NCBI GenBank assembly: GCA_037953625.1
Contig: CM075651.1
Coordinates: 164,185,501 to 164,249,500, forward strand
From: Crotalaria pallida
Lineage: Eukaryota > Streptophyta > Magnoliopsida > Fabales > Fabaceae
Direction of reading: 5' to 3'
DNA: 64,000 bases
Positions 45,842 to 58,342 of this stretch are shown in pieces; within the stretch, counting starts at the first letter, position 1; every line of letters starts with the position of its first letter. The notes beneath the pieces were generated by a model. That model did no database searches and was not told the origin of the DNA. It was given only the letters and a program-made list of their open reading frames with translations. The position numbers and the translations under genes are program-made.

Positions 45842-45853
45842 AATTGCCATTCT

Positions 45854-46349
45854 ACTTTTGAATAGACAAATATTCTTTTCTAACCTTTTGCAGGGGAGAA
45901 AGTGTATTCTTTTTACTTTGAATCCGGACTCGTTAACATTTCTGACCTATAATTTTACTATTTGAGCTAGTTACCCTATATATTATATAAACAAAATATC
46001 ATTTGCAAGTACTATCAAAGTTAGTTTGATTTATTATCAAAAAAAAAAAAGTTAGTTTGATTTTATATGGCGTAGTGCATGAAAAAGTTTTGTGTAGTTG
46101 GTTGATGGAAAACTCATTTTATTGATCTTTATATTTGGTAGAGAATTAGTTTTCGAATATTAGTTGGAAGTTATTGTTAGTATTAAAAAAAAAAAGTTAA
46201 TATGACTTTTATATGTATTATTTATGTCAAACTATGATTCCAATTTAAAATATTACTATAAAATATTTTTTTAAAAAAAAAGAAAAAACTTAATCTCCTC
46301 TTGATTTAATATATTATTTTTGGTTAACTTCATAATACGCTTGAAAATT
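45854..46349. other. AT-rich intergenic
   Basis: No gene or bounded repeat recognised. Confidence 0.4.
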
Positions 46350-46495
46350 TTTTTTGGATCCGACCCGGGTCGCGTGCCTAATCATGACAAGTGAGTCTTC
46401 CAATATGAATTTTTTGCATCCACAAAGAATCGAACTCGAAACCTTGCTTAAGCGAGACCGAGCTGCTTACCACTTGTCCCAACTCATATTGGTTG
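46350..46495 (-). mobile_element. tRNA-derived SINE, family C
   Basis: Minus strand: GGGACAAGTGGTAAGCAGCT as box A and GGTTTCGAGTTCGATTC as box B, then GGATGCAAAAAATTCATATT and a T/A-rich end. The flanks gcttgaaaat and gcttaaaat may be the target duplication (one mismatch or gap). Confidence 0.65.
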
Positions 46496-47417
46496 CTTAA
46501 AATATCTTTAATTGATATAACTTATACCAAGGTGAAATAGTGTTAAAAAATGGCAATAAACAAAGAGGGTAGCATTAGCCAAATGGCATGTAGCTAAAAC
46601 ATTCCCGTGTTATCTTCCTAAGAAGAATTAAGGGAAAATTTTTTTAGCAAGAATGGAGCAGGAAAAAAAAATGCCTTGATATTTTCTTAAAATATGCAAT
46701 AGCATATATGAAATAAACATGAATATTTGATTTTTAGAGTAATAACATTAATACTTTAAATATATATATATATATATATACATACACTATTTATTAATCA
46801 AATAATTATAATTATAGTTTTTTCTTATTTTAAAAAGTTATTTTAATTACTAATAAATAAATTGCTAGACTTTGAATATTTTTTCCTTTTCAAACAATGA
46901 ATGAGTGAATTTGCTAAGAAATCTCTAACTATTGTATAAGTTTAGTGTGGAATGAAAGGTGGAAACTGACTGTTTCATCCCATGATACTTCACAGGTTTG
47001 TGAGAGTTTGTGAGCTCAGTTTTGCTCTTCGCACATAGATTTTGAATAAGAATTCATTTTACTCAGTAATTTAGTAAAAACAAAACAAAACAAAAAGCTT
47101 GTGAATGTGAGCAGTAGTCTGACGCAACGACAGTTCAGACACAAAATCTAGATTGTTGTTTACCGCGTCCCACACTCCTCTTTCCTTTTATTATTAATCT
47201 GTGTAAAAATGGAAGAAACTTTAAACAAAGAGACGAAAAGAGAAACTCTGCAATACCTTGAGCTTTTTTTTTTTCGGTTACAATTTTTTTCATTCAAACA
47301 TTTATCAATTAATTTATTTCCTACCTCTCGTTATTGTTACGACTATAAATCCCACACAAATGATGCAACGGCAATACACAAACATCTCTCGTTCTTTTTT
47401 ATTATTTTGATTTGGAG
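46496..47417. other. Upstream region of the BOI-type RING gene
   Basis: AT-rich with a (TA)n run at about 46760-46780. The last 250 bases (pyrimidine-rich, tcccacactcctctttcctt) probably include promoter and 5' UTR. No TATA box chosen. Confidence 0.35.
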
Positions 47418-49348
47418 ATGACAAATCAAACTCCCTTGTATCCTCCTAATAATACCTTAATAGATAATCAATCCTCTCTTAATTTCCAACACAACTCTCA
47501 TCAACTAGTCAACAATCCTAACATGTCCGGCATAGACCCTGTTCTTCGTTTTAATTCCAACATCAATCATTCTTCTTCAGCTACAAATACTCAAAGTTCC
47601 GTTCTTATGTTGCAAAATCAAAGGAACGAGGTTGATCAATTTATCGAGTCACAGGTAGTTTCAAATGTAATCCAATTTTTCGAAGCTTCTTATTACTTCC
47701 TTTGTTTTAAGTTAAGAGTTGATTGAGTATTTTTTAACTTGTTCGAAATTATTTGTTGTTTTACGAATTCGACAATGTGTTACGTTGATTAATTTTTTTA
47801 AATTTTAACCTTGCTTTTAAAAATTATTTTTAAATATGTGAAATGTATGATAATTAATGTAGTATGAGAATAATATATTCACTTCGTCCCTTGTTATAAG
47901 TCACTTTAATTTTACCTAATTCACACATACACATATTAAGAAAAGTAATTATTAAAATTTATCAAAAAAAAATATGTTGTCATTCCAAAGTTAATTCTAT
48001 TTAAAACTTTACAACTCTATTCATTTCTCTCTCTAATGTAATTATTACCCTATCAGGCTATCACCCTTTATGTAATTATGAGGGGTGTATTGGAATAACT
48101 CTCTAATCCTCCCTATGTAATTATGAGGGGTGTATTGGAATAACTCTTTAATACTACCTAGATATTCCAAAATGACTTATAAAAAGGGAGAAAAAATCTA
48201 CCAAAATGGTGCCCTATAATAAAGGACGGAGGGAGTAATAAAATTGCATTAGACATGTCATGAAATTTGACGGATTAAATAAATTTCTTAATTCGTGTGA
48301 AACTTTTAAAATGATAGTTAAAATGGAAGGGAGACATTACTCTCATCGTTTCATTCTATTTGGTCTTTTAGCTTTTTTTTTTCTTTTTTTTTTGTGCTTC
48401 ACATTGGCTCTTTACATTTTCAAAACATAAATATATTTTTTCCAATCTTAACCTTTCATTCAATTATTTCTCTTAGTCCTCATTAATTCTACTTCTATAT
48501 CTCTCATCTCTAAGTTACTATACATTAATTAATGGACACACTTACTAATAAAAATTAAATACTACTATAATTTATAATAAGGATTAAATAGAGACATTTT
48601 GGACAAACTATATATAATACTTATAATAATTAACACTTTCTTAATTTGTGTGTGCGGGCCTAAAAGGCTAAACATAATGAAAGGAGGGAGGGGTATTAAT
48701 GAGTTATGACATATGAGTTTTTGTACTTATATCATTAATGTTTAATTGTTTTGTTTTTACATGTATATGGTGCAGAATGAAAGATTGAGTATTATGTTGC
48801 ATGAGCAGACAAGGCAACAGATGGATGTGTTATTGAGGAAAGCGGAGTTAGATGCGCTTAACAAGCTGAACCAACAGGATAAGTTGATTGAACAAGCGAA
48901 GAAAGAGTCGGGAGAGTGGGAAGCATTTGTAACAAGAATGGAGGCAGAGAATGAAATGTGGCGGAGAGTGGTTCAAGAAAGAGAAGCCATGGTATTGGGC
49001 CTCAACAAATCCTTAGAGCAGTTGAAAGAAGGAGCATCCATTTTCAACAATGGGGTGATGGTAATGGAAGATGGAGCAGAGTCACAATACAGGGGAGAGA
49101 TGGAAGAAGGAATGGGGGAAAACAAAGTGTGCAATGCTGGAGAGGCTGAAGCGGAACAACAACAAATTCCTAGCAAGGAGATGATGGTTTGCAAGAGCTG
49201 TAATTTTCGTAAGTCATGCATTATGTTCCTTCCTTGCAGGCACCTCTGCTCATGCAAAGTTTGTGAGGCTCATCTCCATGATTGCCCTATTTGCACACTA
49301 CCAAAGAAGAATACCATAGAGATTAGCGACTTTGATTTTCTAGGTTGA
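47418..49348 (+). CDS. BOI-type RING E3 ubiquitin ligase
   Basis: Exons 47418-47654 and 48776-49348 flank a 1,121-bp phase-0 intron; 269 aa. The ATG opening MTNQTPLYPPNN is the first in frame. The N-terminal 75 residues are Asn/Ser-rich. FIESQ-NERLSIMLHEQTRQQ begins a coiled-coil helix (about residues 75-145) as in BOI/BRG proteins, corresponding to their WRD region (WEAFVTRMEAENEMWRRVVQ). A C3HC4 RING lies at about 218-252: CKSC, LPCRHLCSCKVC, CPIC. The end is KKNTIEISDFDFLG. Relatives act as E3 ligases or DELLA-interacting repressors in cell-death, defence and gibberellin responses; the specific partner here is unknown. The intron carries two MITEs. Confidence 0.93.
47882..48235. mobile_element. 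Stowaway-like MITE in the intron of the BOI-type gene
   Basis: Termini CTTCGTCCCTTGTTATAAGT and CTATAATAAAGGACGGAGGG; TA at the right edge, ca at the left, so one target base has changed. It contains a 45-bp tandem duplication (taattatgaggggtgtattg twice, at about 48073 and 48118). Confidence 0.7.
48340..48692. mobile_element. Second MITE in the same intron
   Basis: tactctcatcgtttcattct ... ggtcttttagc at the left pairs with the inverse of gcctaaaaggctaaacataa and tgaaaggagggagg at the right. Borders are approximate. Confidence 0.5.
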
Positions 49349-51800
49349 TTTTCAGATATAAAGACATTGGAAAACAACATGCATGTTGATAAAGAGACAC
49401 AACAAATTGCTTAGAAGTCGAAATGCGGATTGCTAAAACTTATTTTATTTTATTTTTATTTTTATTCTGGCTTCACATGTTCAACCTAAAAGCCAATGCA
49501 AAAGTATTTACATGTTATTGTCTTTTCCTATTGTTTCCTATTTACTATTAAATTAGTTTACATTTATTATCAAAAAAAAAAAAAGAGTTTACATTACATA
49601 TAGTGTCTTTTTGTCATGTCTTTTTTTTTTTTAACGCATGTAACCTTCCAAATTAATGTGGTAATCAATAGTTGATGGTTTTTTTAGTGAGGATGGTTTT
49701 TGTTTACCTACGAATTAATGCTTTCAAATCTTTGGATCTTTTACATAATATACTAGAACTACATGATTTTTTTTATTGGAACCAAACAAATTATTTATAC
49801 AAATATATGATACTATGGTACTCGACTAATGATGATGAGAATAGAATAATGGATTTTCTTAAACTTATTATAGTGTTTTATTTCAATAAAAGGCTTAAAG
49901 CAACATGTTTGTATCGAAAAACTAAATATTTAACATTTAAGAGATAATGAATTTTATTTCCAATACTATTTTACTATTTTTTTAATTTTTTATCCTCGAT
50001 CATAAGGGTTGAAGTTAATCAAACCTTCATAATTACCACAATCAAAAGTTAATATTGACTTTAAGAGCAAAATTTTAAGAGGAGAAAAAATTAAGTTTAG
50101 TAATAATTGTTATAAATAATTGCTATAAATATTGGATTTTGATCTTATTATCAACAAACGCGTATATAAGCTGGCACGAGGCTGTAGTCCACACCCCAAT
50201 GACCCAGTGGTGGTGTGAGCAAAATTTTTTGGTGTGAATCAAGGGTGGCATTTGTCCAATAGAGATTGATCCCCTTTGAGAGGGAAAGATCATCAAAATG
50301 GGTACAACATCTCCCAACTAAACATTTTCCATATCCAAGAGCAAAATTTTAAGAAGTGACAAAAATTAATTAAGTTGAGTATTGTTATTAAATAATTGGT
50401 ATAAATATTAGATTTGGATTTGACTATCAACAAAGGCGTATATAAGCTGGCACAGGACTGTAATCTGCATGTCTGGGTCATGGTGAAAATTAGGTAAGTT
50501 GTTTGAGAATTAGTGCTAATGAAATGTTCGAGCAAGCTTATTTGTTTGTGTGGTTAGATAAAGAGTGATGTTATATGTATACCTAGATGTCAATTCTAAA
50601 TATACACGTAATATTATTGTTACATAAATCAACTCAAATTCGAAGTTACACTCGACTATTTAAACGTGGGACATGCCAAGCTAAAATTTTATAGGCCAAA
50701 CATCAAAAGCCCGTGAATATCTCGTACATGTATGTAATTTTATTTGTTTTTAATGGATTTTATTTGTTTTTATTATCACTATAGTATTTATTAAGAAATA
50801 TTTTGAACTTTTTAACATTGAAATTCATTTTGAATCATTTTAGTTACCGTGGAAATTCTTGAAATATAATGAATCATTATTTATGAATTCAAAATAACAT
50901 TTTATTAAATCGTGTATGGTTGAGGATGAAAAAACAAAAATGGTTATATTTTATTAAGAAAATAAATATAAACTTTTTTTTATTTTTTCAATGCAACATT
51001 TTTTTTTATCTAATATATAATTAGAAAGATATTTTCTAAACATTAGATTAAGAAAACTTCGAGGAGAAATTTAATATATAGAAAAAATAATCAAACTTTA
51101 AAAGAGCTAACGAGACAAGTTCAAACCTCATATTTTATATTTCATCTGTTTAAAAAAAAAAGTGACAAATTTTGAATATTCAGCAAAAATTCGAAATCAC
51201 TTTTTAACACAAATTACAATAACAATCCCATATGCTCAAATTCACCATATAAGTAATATACAAAATATTCCACCAAACAAAACTCTTCTATTTTTTTAAA
51301 TATTTATTCCTTGATTACATAATCAATATCATAATCTCAATTTTTAAATATTTTTTATTTATTATTCTGACACTAATTTGAGATAATTTTCTTTTGCATT
51401 TTTCAACTATATTTTTGTGATAGAAGAAGCACAAGTCATACCTTAATTTCAACTTTCAAGTGATAGGCTTAGTTCATTTACAACCAAAATTTTTAGAAGA
51501 AAAAAACTACATTAAATATTTTGTGGAAAGAGTTTTGTCACTCTTATGTTTTGTAAGGACTTGATTTTAAATTAGTCATGAGCCTTATAAAATCCACGAA
51601 CCAAATCATTTATAAGAAAGAAAAAGATCCAGGCTAGATATCCGTATTGGATACATATAAATTGAATTGAATAAAAAAATAGCAGATAGATATATGTAAA
51701 TGTTTTCAAGTCCAAGCTCATGTGAAAGGTGGAAGGTGGGTGAAAAGTGAAAACACAAGCGAAGAAGCGGGTGAAAAAAGCGGAATGGGAAAGTGTTGGT
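49349..51800. other. Intergenic, with a short spaced duplication
   Basis: Two copies of about 130 bp (50060-50190 and 50335-50465; shared phrase gcgtatataagctggcac) flank a piece resembling the end of a SINE-like retroposon (gggaaagatcatcaaaatgg). 51100-51560 is AT-rich. No gene supported. Confidence 0.45.
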
Positions 51801-51808
51801 GTTGGGTG

Positions 51809-52860
51809 TAAAGCTGTCAAAACGGGCCGGGCCGACCCGACGGGCCTGGGCTAAATAGCCCGGGTACAAAGTAAGTACACAATCATGAAACCCAAACCCG
51901 CACTATACCGGGCTGCAGGCTTGTACGGGCCGGCCCGCATAATTTTTTCCCAATTTTTTTTTAATTTTACAGCCAAAAAAAACTAATACCTGTTTTGCAC
52001 AAAAAAAAACTCATTTTTTTTTTCGGAAAGCCAAAACATTTAGCATTACGTGGACAGGAACAAATTAAAAATAGTTAAAACAGTTAAAAAAACTTTTTTT
52101 TAATAGAAGTAATAGATTAAGGATCTTCGAAATAAAAAAGTTAAAAAAGAAAAAAGAAGGCTTGGCATTGTGAAGATCCGTTAAGGAGGAGAATTATTAG
52201 AACTAGTTGTCCTACTGCTTAAGTTTTTATGTGAACATGTTTGAATCATGTGCTAAAACAATTATACAAGTTTATATGAATAATAATATTTTTTGACGAG
52301 TTGATGTTAAAATTTTATTTGGGGACATCCGAACAGATATGATAGAATATTGGACATTAGACATCAACCATATATATATCATATTCGAAGCAAATGAAAT
52401 CCAAACGTTGTAGTTTAAAATTGTTGCTTCTAATATCCAAAATAAAATGCCCAAAGCCAATTGTACTTGTATTGAACAAATACTCCAAGTTCACAGCATG
52501 CAGAATTCTCATACCATACTCCAAGTTCACAGCATGCAGAATTCTCATACCATACTCCAAGTTCACAGCACTCTTGCCGTCTTGGATTAGGTGCTTTTTT
52601 TATTTTATTTTAATACCGGTGCTTTGTACTGTGGCCTGCTGCTGCTTTAGATTTTAGAGTTAACTTAATTAGGTGTGTTTTTTTTTTTAATTGTAATACC
52701 GGGCTGAAACCCCGGACGGGTAAATCCGGCCCGGACCCGGTTTTTTTAAGGCCCGGCCGGTCCGGGCTAATACACCCGGATTACTTTTATGTGTCAAATT
52801 ATGACACTCAAGTCCGCACTTACCCAGGGTTTTTTGGCCCGACCCATTTTGACAGCTCTA
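51809..52860. mobile_element. hAT-like non-autonomous element, copy 2, with exact 8-bp TSD
   Basis: Termini TAAAGCTGTCAAAACGGGCC and CCCATTTTGACAGCTCTA; the direct repeat gttgggtg lies at 51801-51808 and 52861-52868. It is colinear with 23745-24491 but about 300 bp longer, partly through extra sequence at 52080-52440 and through a triplicated unit near 52480-52565. Confidence 0.87.
52480..52570. repeat. 36-bp minisatellite, about three copies
   Basis: tactccaagttcacagcatg followed by cagaattctcataccata is repeated in tandem; the related hAT copy at 24119-24160 has it once. Confidence 0.85.
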
Positions 52861-52943
52861 GTTGGGTGGACCAAAAGGGAAGGAAGGAAATAGAAGAACG
52901 AGCCAGCCATCGAGGCCAATTCTAATTTTAATAATAATTTTAA

Positions 52944-53367
52944 GGGAGTTACTAATATGCAACCTAAAATTGGATGGTTGCTATGCAACCTTTTAGTAAA
53001 CTAATAAAAAGTTGACATCTGAGACATGTGTACCATGTCATTCCTTGAAGTAGTGATTTATAATTTTTACAATTCAGTCCAACATAAAAGATAAATTAAT
53101 TTAATTTAGTCCTTTGTGCTTATTAGCAAATTATAACATAGATTAAAACAACAGATGATTATAACAACAGATGTTAAATTAATTTGCTAATAGGTACAAA
53201 GGACTAAATTAAATTAATTTTTTTTTATATTGGACTAAATTGTAAAAATTATAAGTCACTACTTCAAGGAATGACATGACACACATATCTTAGGTATCAA
53301 CTTCTTATTAGTTTACTAAAAGATTGCAAGCAACCATCCAATTTTAGGTTACATGTGAGAAATTTCC
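52944..53367. mobile_element. Mutator-like MITE with about 190-bp TIRs and exact 9-bp TSD
   Basis: The left arm (caacctaaaattggatggtt ... aaattaatttaatttagtcc) and right arm (ggactaaattaaattaattt ... aaccatccaattttaggtta) are near-complete inverses. taattttaa occurs at 52935-52943 and 53368-53376. A transcript would fold into one long hairpin. Confidence 0.85.
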
Positions 53368-53376
53368 TAATTTTAA

Positions 53377-54801
53377 ATACATCCAAAACTATATATGTCT
53401 GATTGGTTGTGTCAAAAACACAAACACGGATCTTCTGTTATGTAAAAGTGGCTATGCTGACAAGTGACAACGTTACCTTTTTTATGTACTCCGTTAGTTA
53501 ATTAAATGTCATGCTCATGTGTTTCTTTATGAAATTTAATTTCAGCAAGCCCAATTATTTATGGCTTACATAGTCACGGTCACGGGTGGCGTTACCAACC
53601 TTTGATGTATGTGGATATATATTATGGGTCTTCTTCTCTATGCACGAGGTACATATTTTAATCATACTTTAAAAAGTAAAATTTTGTTGGAAATTGAAAT
53701 GCTTAATAAATTAAAAAAATTAATTATTTAACTCTTCAATGCAATGTTACTATATTTATGTTATCTTATCATATGTATGTGGTGCATAGAATAGAAAAAC
53801 CGATATGTTATACCTAGTACTATTATTTATATTTATCTTTTAAGGTTGAACCCTCTTGTTTCAATCCGAAGGCTCCGAACTCTGGATAATGTGGTAATTA
53901 TAATATTGTGGATACAGTTTTCTTATATTAAAGTTATTAAAGTTTTTGGTTTTTGAATTTAGATATTTTTTTGAAATTGGTTTATGAACTTTTTTTTCGA
54001 TGTTTTGGGTTCCGGAATTTTGCTCAAATTTTTAGAAGTAGTCTTTTCGTCACGTAAGTGATGATATGACCGACAATATGTTACGTCACATTCACTAGAT
54101 AACATGACACGTGAATTTTTTAAATTAAAAATAATTAAAAATCATTTTTTTAATATAAAAAAATCGAATCTTTAAATAAATTTTAAAAGAATTGATTTTT
54201 TTAATAAAACAAATCATGTGGTACCATGTGACGTTACATAGTACGTATGTAACGTCACTAGTCGATGTTACGAAAGACATGAAACGTAGTTGGTCATATC
54301 ATCACTTAAGTTACGAAATGACCATTTCCAAAAAATTTAGCAAAATTCAAAGATCCAAACATAAAAAAAAAGGGTTTAAAAATCAATTTCAAAAAAACAT
54401 CTAAATTCAAATACTAAACACTTAATTTAGCTTTTGTAGTTTTTTATAATAAGATTGGACATAACATTGTACTTTTCTATTTTCACATAGATATACTCCC
54501 CTCGTCACTTATTACAAGGCACTATTTTGATATATTTTTTTTCCATTTTTATAACTGGTTTCAGATTATCTAGGTAGTATTAAAAAATTTATTCCGAATA
54601 CATCCCACGTAATTTTATAGGGATGATATGACAAAAATTACAATAGAGAACGAAATAAATAAGGTTTTAAATAGGAGTAACTTTGGGATGACAACGTATT
54701 TTTTTGATAAATATGATAGTAATAATTATTTTTTTTTAATTTGCGTGAATTAAGTAAAAGTAACTTATAATAAGGGAGAGTAGGAGAGTATTATGTTTTT
54801 G
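53377..54801. other. Intergenic with two repeat relics
   Basis: 53641-53790 is a diverged copy of 23575-23735 (ttggaaattgaaatgcttaa). 53940-54430 is an inverted-repeat element related to 21960-22450 (tcacgtaagtgatgatatga against tatcatcacttaagttacga). 54495-54790 resembles a decayed Stowaway. Confidence 0.45.
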
Positions 54802-54812
54802 CTTGCACATTT

Positions 54813-55018
54813 TTTTTTGGTCGAAACCAGGTGGTGTTTGAGCTTCACATTTTTTGTGGTCCAACTAATCCACCCTGAATCCGCGAACTGTGCGAGTCTT
54901 TTACTCAACGATATAAATTCTCCCCAGGAATTGTTGTCTCACTGTGACTCGAGCCTTTGACCATAAAATTTCTAAGTGCCCAGCCAGTTTCTACTAGGTC
55001 AATCCACTTGGGTTTTTA
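54813..55018 (-). mobile_element. tRNA-derived SINE, family D
   Basis: The direct repeat cttgcacattt at 54802-54812 and 55019-55029 flanks it. On the minus strand the head is CCAAGTGGATTGACCTAGTA with GGCTCGAGTCAC as box B, then GTGAGACAACAATTCCTGGG and a run of A. Distinct in body from families A-C. Confidence 0.78.
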
Positions 55019-55029
55019 CTTGCACATTT

Positions 55030-55497
55030 CAATGTTGCAAAAAATAGAGGGCATGTGGTATTAGCATGCACTCTCATAAAAACTAATTTAACATTTATTA
55101 AGAAAGTTATATGAGTGTGTTTAATTTTTTTAAATTCATAAAAAATAGTGTTATTTTAGAAAAGTTGCATTGAAAATGAAATAAAAATTAAATGATAAAA
55201 ATAATTTTTTAAATTATTGTATCGGGAATAAAGAATTAAACTTTTTCTTATATTTAAGACTAAGATAAATGCATCATTTTTCCTTATACTATTAGATACC
55301 AAAATGGTACAAGAGGGAGAGAAGAGGTTCAAATAAGTAAATAATGTATACATATTTATGTTAATATTTAAATATATATATATATATATATTATTTAAAA
55401 AATGAATGCACATATATAGAAAATATTTTTTTAACATATATATATATATATATATTTCAAATACTTATTGTGAATTGTACAAGGGATGTAATAGGAC
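55030..55497. other. AT-rich spacer
   Basis: (AT)n runs at about 55373-55390 and 55436-55455; a 93-codon Ile/Tyr/Asn-rich frame is composition only. Confidence 0.45.
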
Positions 55498-55500
55498 TTA

Positions 55501-56158
55501 GGGTCTGTTCGGCAAAATTAGCTTGTAGCTGTGAGCTTGTAACTTGAAGCTATGAGCTTCTAACTTATAGCTATTAAGCTAGCTAGGAGCTGTGAGCTTA
55601 GCTGTGAGCTTATAACTGTTTAGCTTACTATTTGAAATAGTGTTGTTCGGCAAAACAAACTTTTGAAATAACTAAAAGTTATTAAATGACCAAAAAGGAC
55701 ATGCAACATTTTATTATTTTAAATTTTTCAAATTTTTTTCTTTATTTATTAAATAGATATTTAATTAATAAATTAATTTATTAAATATAAAAATTATTAA
55801 ATTATAATTAATTAAATTCAACTTTTTTCTTAATTTATTAATTATGTAGTTAATTAATTAATTAATTATAAAAAAATTATTAAATTATAATTAATAATTA
55901 ATTAAAGGGTAGCATAATAATTTTAAATTTCGTATGAGGGTATAATTGGTATATGAATTATTGAAAGCTAGTTTAGTTTCTTGAAAGCTACTTGAAGTAG
56001 CTTTCTAAAAACTAGCTTTCAAAAGCTACAAACTCCTTTTTAAAAGATATAAGCTTATTTTAATTTGTGTTCACCGAACGGGGCTAATAGCTTATTGACT
56101 AAATCTAAAAGCTCATGGCTAGTTAAAAAGCTCCTAACTACCCTTGCCGAACATAGCC
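55501..56158. mobile_element. Tourist-like (PIF/Harbinger) MITE
   Basis: Termini GGGTCTGTTCGGCAAAATTA and CCTTGCCGAACATAGCC with TTA at both edges (55498-55500 and 56159-56161). The subterminal zones carry repeated agctgtgagctt/agctaaaagctc motifs. The AT-rich interior has no frame. Confidence 0.75.
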
Positions 56159-56290
56159 TTAATAAGTATATTAGGGGTTTAATCCAAAAAAAATTAATTT
56201 ATTAAGTGAGAGAATCTCATGATTTAAATATGTAGTTGAATTTGTGATATTCTAATATATGGAAAATATGTGATAATGTGGGTAAAAAAA

Positions 56291-56468
56291 AGGGAGATGT
56301 TATTTGCACTCTAAACACTACTACTTATACCCAAGTTTTATAATTTTTTATAGGGAGATGTTATTTGCACTCTAAATAATAGGTTAAGGGTAATTTTGGA
56401 AAGTTGGTGTAAAAAATTATAAAACTTGGGTGTAAGTAGTAGTGTTTAGGGTGCAAATAACATCTCCC
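56291..56468. mobile_element. Small TIR MITE with a duplicated terminus
   Basis: GGGAGATGTTATTTGCACTC at the left pairs with GGGTGCAAATAACATCTCCC at the right. The left terminus occurs a second time at about 56354, so one end was copied inward or two elements are nested. Flanking A runs hide the target duplication. Confidence 0.65.
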
Positions 56469-56899
56469 TAAAAAAAATTAATTTTTTTCCATGATCATCA
56501 CAAGTGTCGTTTTGAAAATTATGATCATTATAGTTATTTATTTATTAATGACAAATAATTGAAAGTATTAAGTGATATTTTTATATATGTCATAGGAGTC
56601 TAGCTAGGACATATCTTAAGGTTACTCAAGTGAGTAATTATTTTTTAAAATATAAGAATATAAACTTTTTAGGTACTAAATATACCATTTTCCCATGTAA
56701 GTTTACTTTTTTAAGTATTCTTAACATATGCCTTATGATATGTATTAGAAAAACCCAATTATTTATGTCTTTTTATCATGTCTTTCTTTAAAAAATTATG
56801 CTTGTATATACACCCTTCAATCCTAAATATAAGTTGTTTTTAAGAAGAAAAAAAATTGGACCTTAATGTAAGTTTTATTTACAATGACATTAATTATTA
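56469..56899. other. AT-rich spacer
   Basis: Contains a fragment similar to the right end of the neighbouring Stowaway (aatcctaaatataagttgtt). No gene. Confidence 0.4.
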
Positions 56900-57171
56900 C
56901 TCCCTCCAGTCCTATATATAAGCCCATTTTGAAGACTTTTTTTTTGTCCTTAATATAAACGTCATTTCCAATTCCCAATAACATTAATTACTTCTTTTTC
57001 AAAAACACTCATATTTACTCAACACTTTTTAGATTTCCAATAATAATTATAGGGGTACTTTTGAAAAGTATACCAAATATTTACATTTTTAATATCACTA
57101 ACAATATTAACTAACTTTCTTAAAGGGAGTGAAATTAGTCAAATGCTAGTTACATTAGGGACTGGAGGGAG
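56900..57171. mobile_element. Stowaway-like MITE
   Basis: Termini CTCCCTCCAGTCCTATATAT and ACATTAGGGACTGGAGGGAG with TA at 56898-56899 and 57172-57173. Confidence 0.8.
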
Positions 57172-57599
57172 TATTTTTTTACATATACTCTTATTTACTC
57201 AACACTTTTTACAATCTCAATAATAATTATAGGGATGATTTAAAAAAAAAAGTATATCAAATGTTTATATTTCTAACATCACAAATAATGCTAACTAACT
57301 TTCTTTAAGAACGCGTTTTTTTAAAAAAAAACCAAAGAGGCTTACATTTAGAACATGAAAGAGTATAATTTATTAATGGAAAATGCTAACAATTGTCCTT
57401 AGAACACTATTTAAGCATCCACAAGTAAATAAATGTTGTTGGAAAAATATATTTTTTTAGATTCCGAGAAATAAAATATAGTAGACTTATGATTAAATTT
57501 TTTTAAAAGTAATCTTAATAAGTGCCCTTAGCATGACCTTTTTTAATAAACATGTTCTAACATATTAGATTATATATCTTATCTTGAATTTCGAAAAAT

Positions 57600-57905
57600 T
57601 ATCGTATCTCTATATTCTTGTCATTTCATACATGTATTGTAACAAGTATCCGAGTTTCATAAGTGTTAACAATGCCCCTCTGTTATTTCTCTTTTTATAT
57701 TTCCGGGTGAAATATACATCACTCCAATTCAATGATTTAGTCAAGATCAAGGCACATAGTTTCCTTGTCGTTGGCCACATATCCCTACAAGCTACTAGCA
57801 TACTTATGACTTATGAGACTAACAATATTATCAGAGTAATGATATATGTGGGATTCAAACCCCTTCTTCTTATGTGCTAAGGCAGCTTGCAACTCGACCT
57901 TTTGA
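57600..57905 (-). mobile_element. Possible SINE-like retroposon
   Basis: On the minus strand CTCAAAAGGTCGAGTTGCAAG and GGGGTTTGAATCCCACATAT resemble the A and B boxes of a tRNA-derived element; the rest is low in repeats. No target duplication found, so this is tentative. Confidence 0.35.
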
Positions 57906-58342
57906 GGAAATCACAAGATGACAAGAATGAGTAGCGAGATGGAGCATCAATTGGTTTCAAATCACTAATTTTTCATCTTGATTTTATAACTTTGTAACAA
58001 TCCCACACACTAATGATATACTTACAGTATCTGAATTCCATGGCATATTACATATAGATCAGTAGATCAGTAGATCACCGGTACTTGTAAGACAAATTCC
58101 TAATTTACTAGTACTAATTACTAAACAAAAGAACTAAGTAACTCTCAATTGCAGAATCATTGAACTTTCATAGAGTCTCACAGTTTTAAAGCAAAATCAA
58201 TAACCGACAATAATCAATTTCTCATTTTGCAGGGAAGATGAACTTCCTTCTAAACAATCATATTTCTCTCTAATGTCCCTACCTTTTCTTCATGCAAACA
58301 CGATGTTGGTGAGCAAGTTACTGGCTAATTAAACATCCATTG

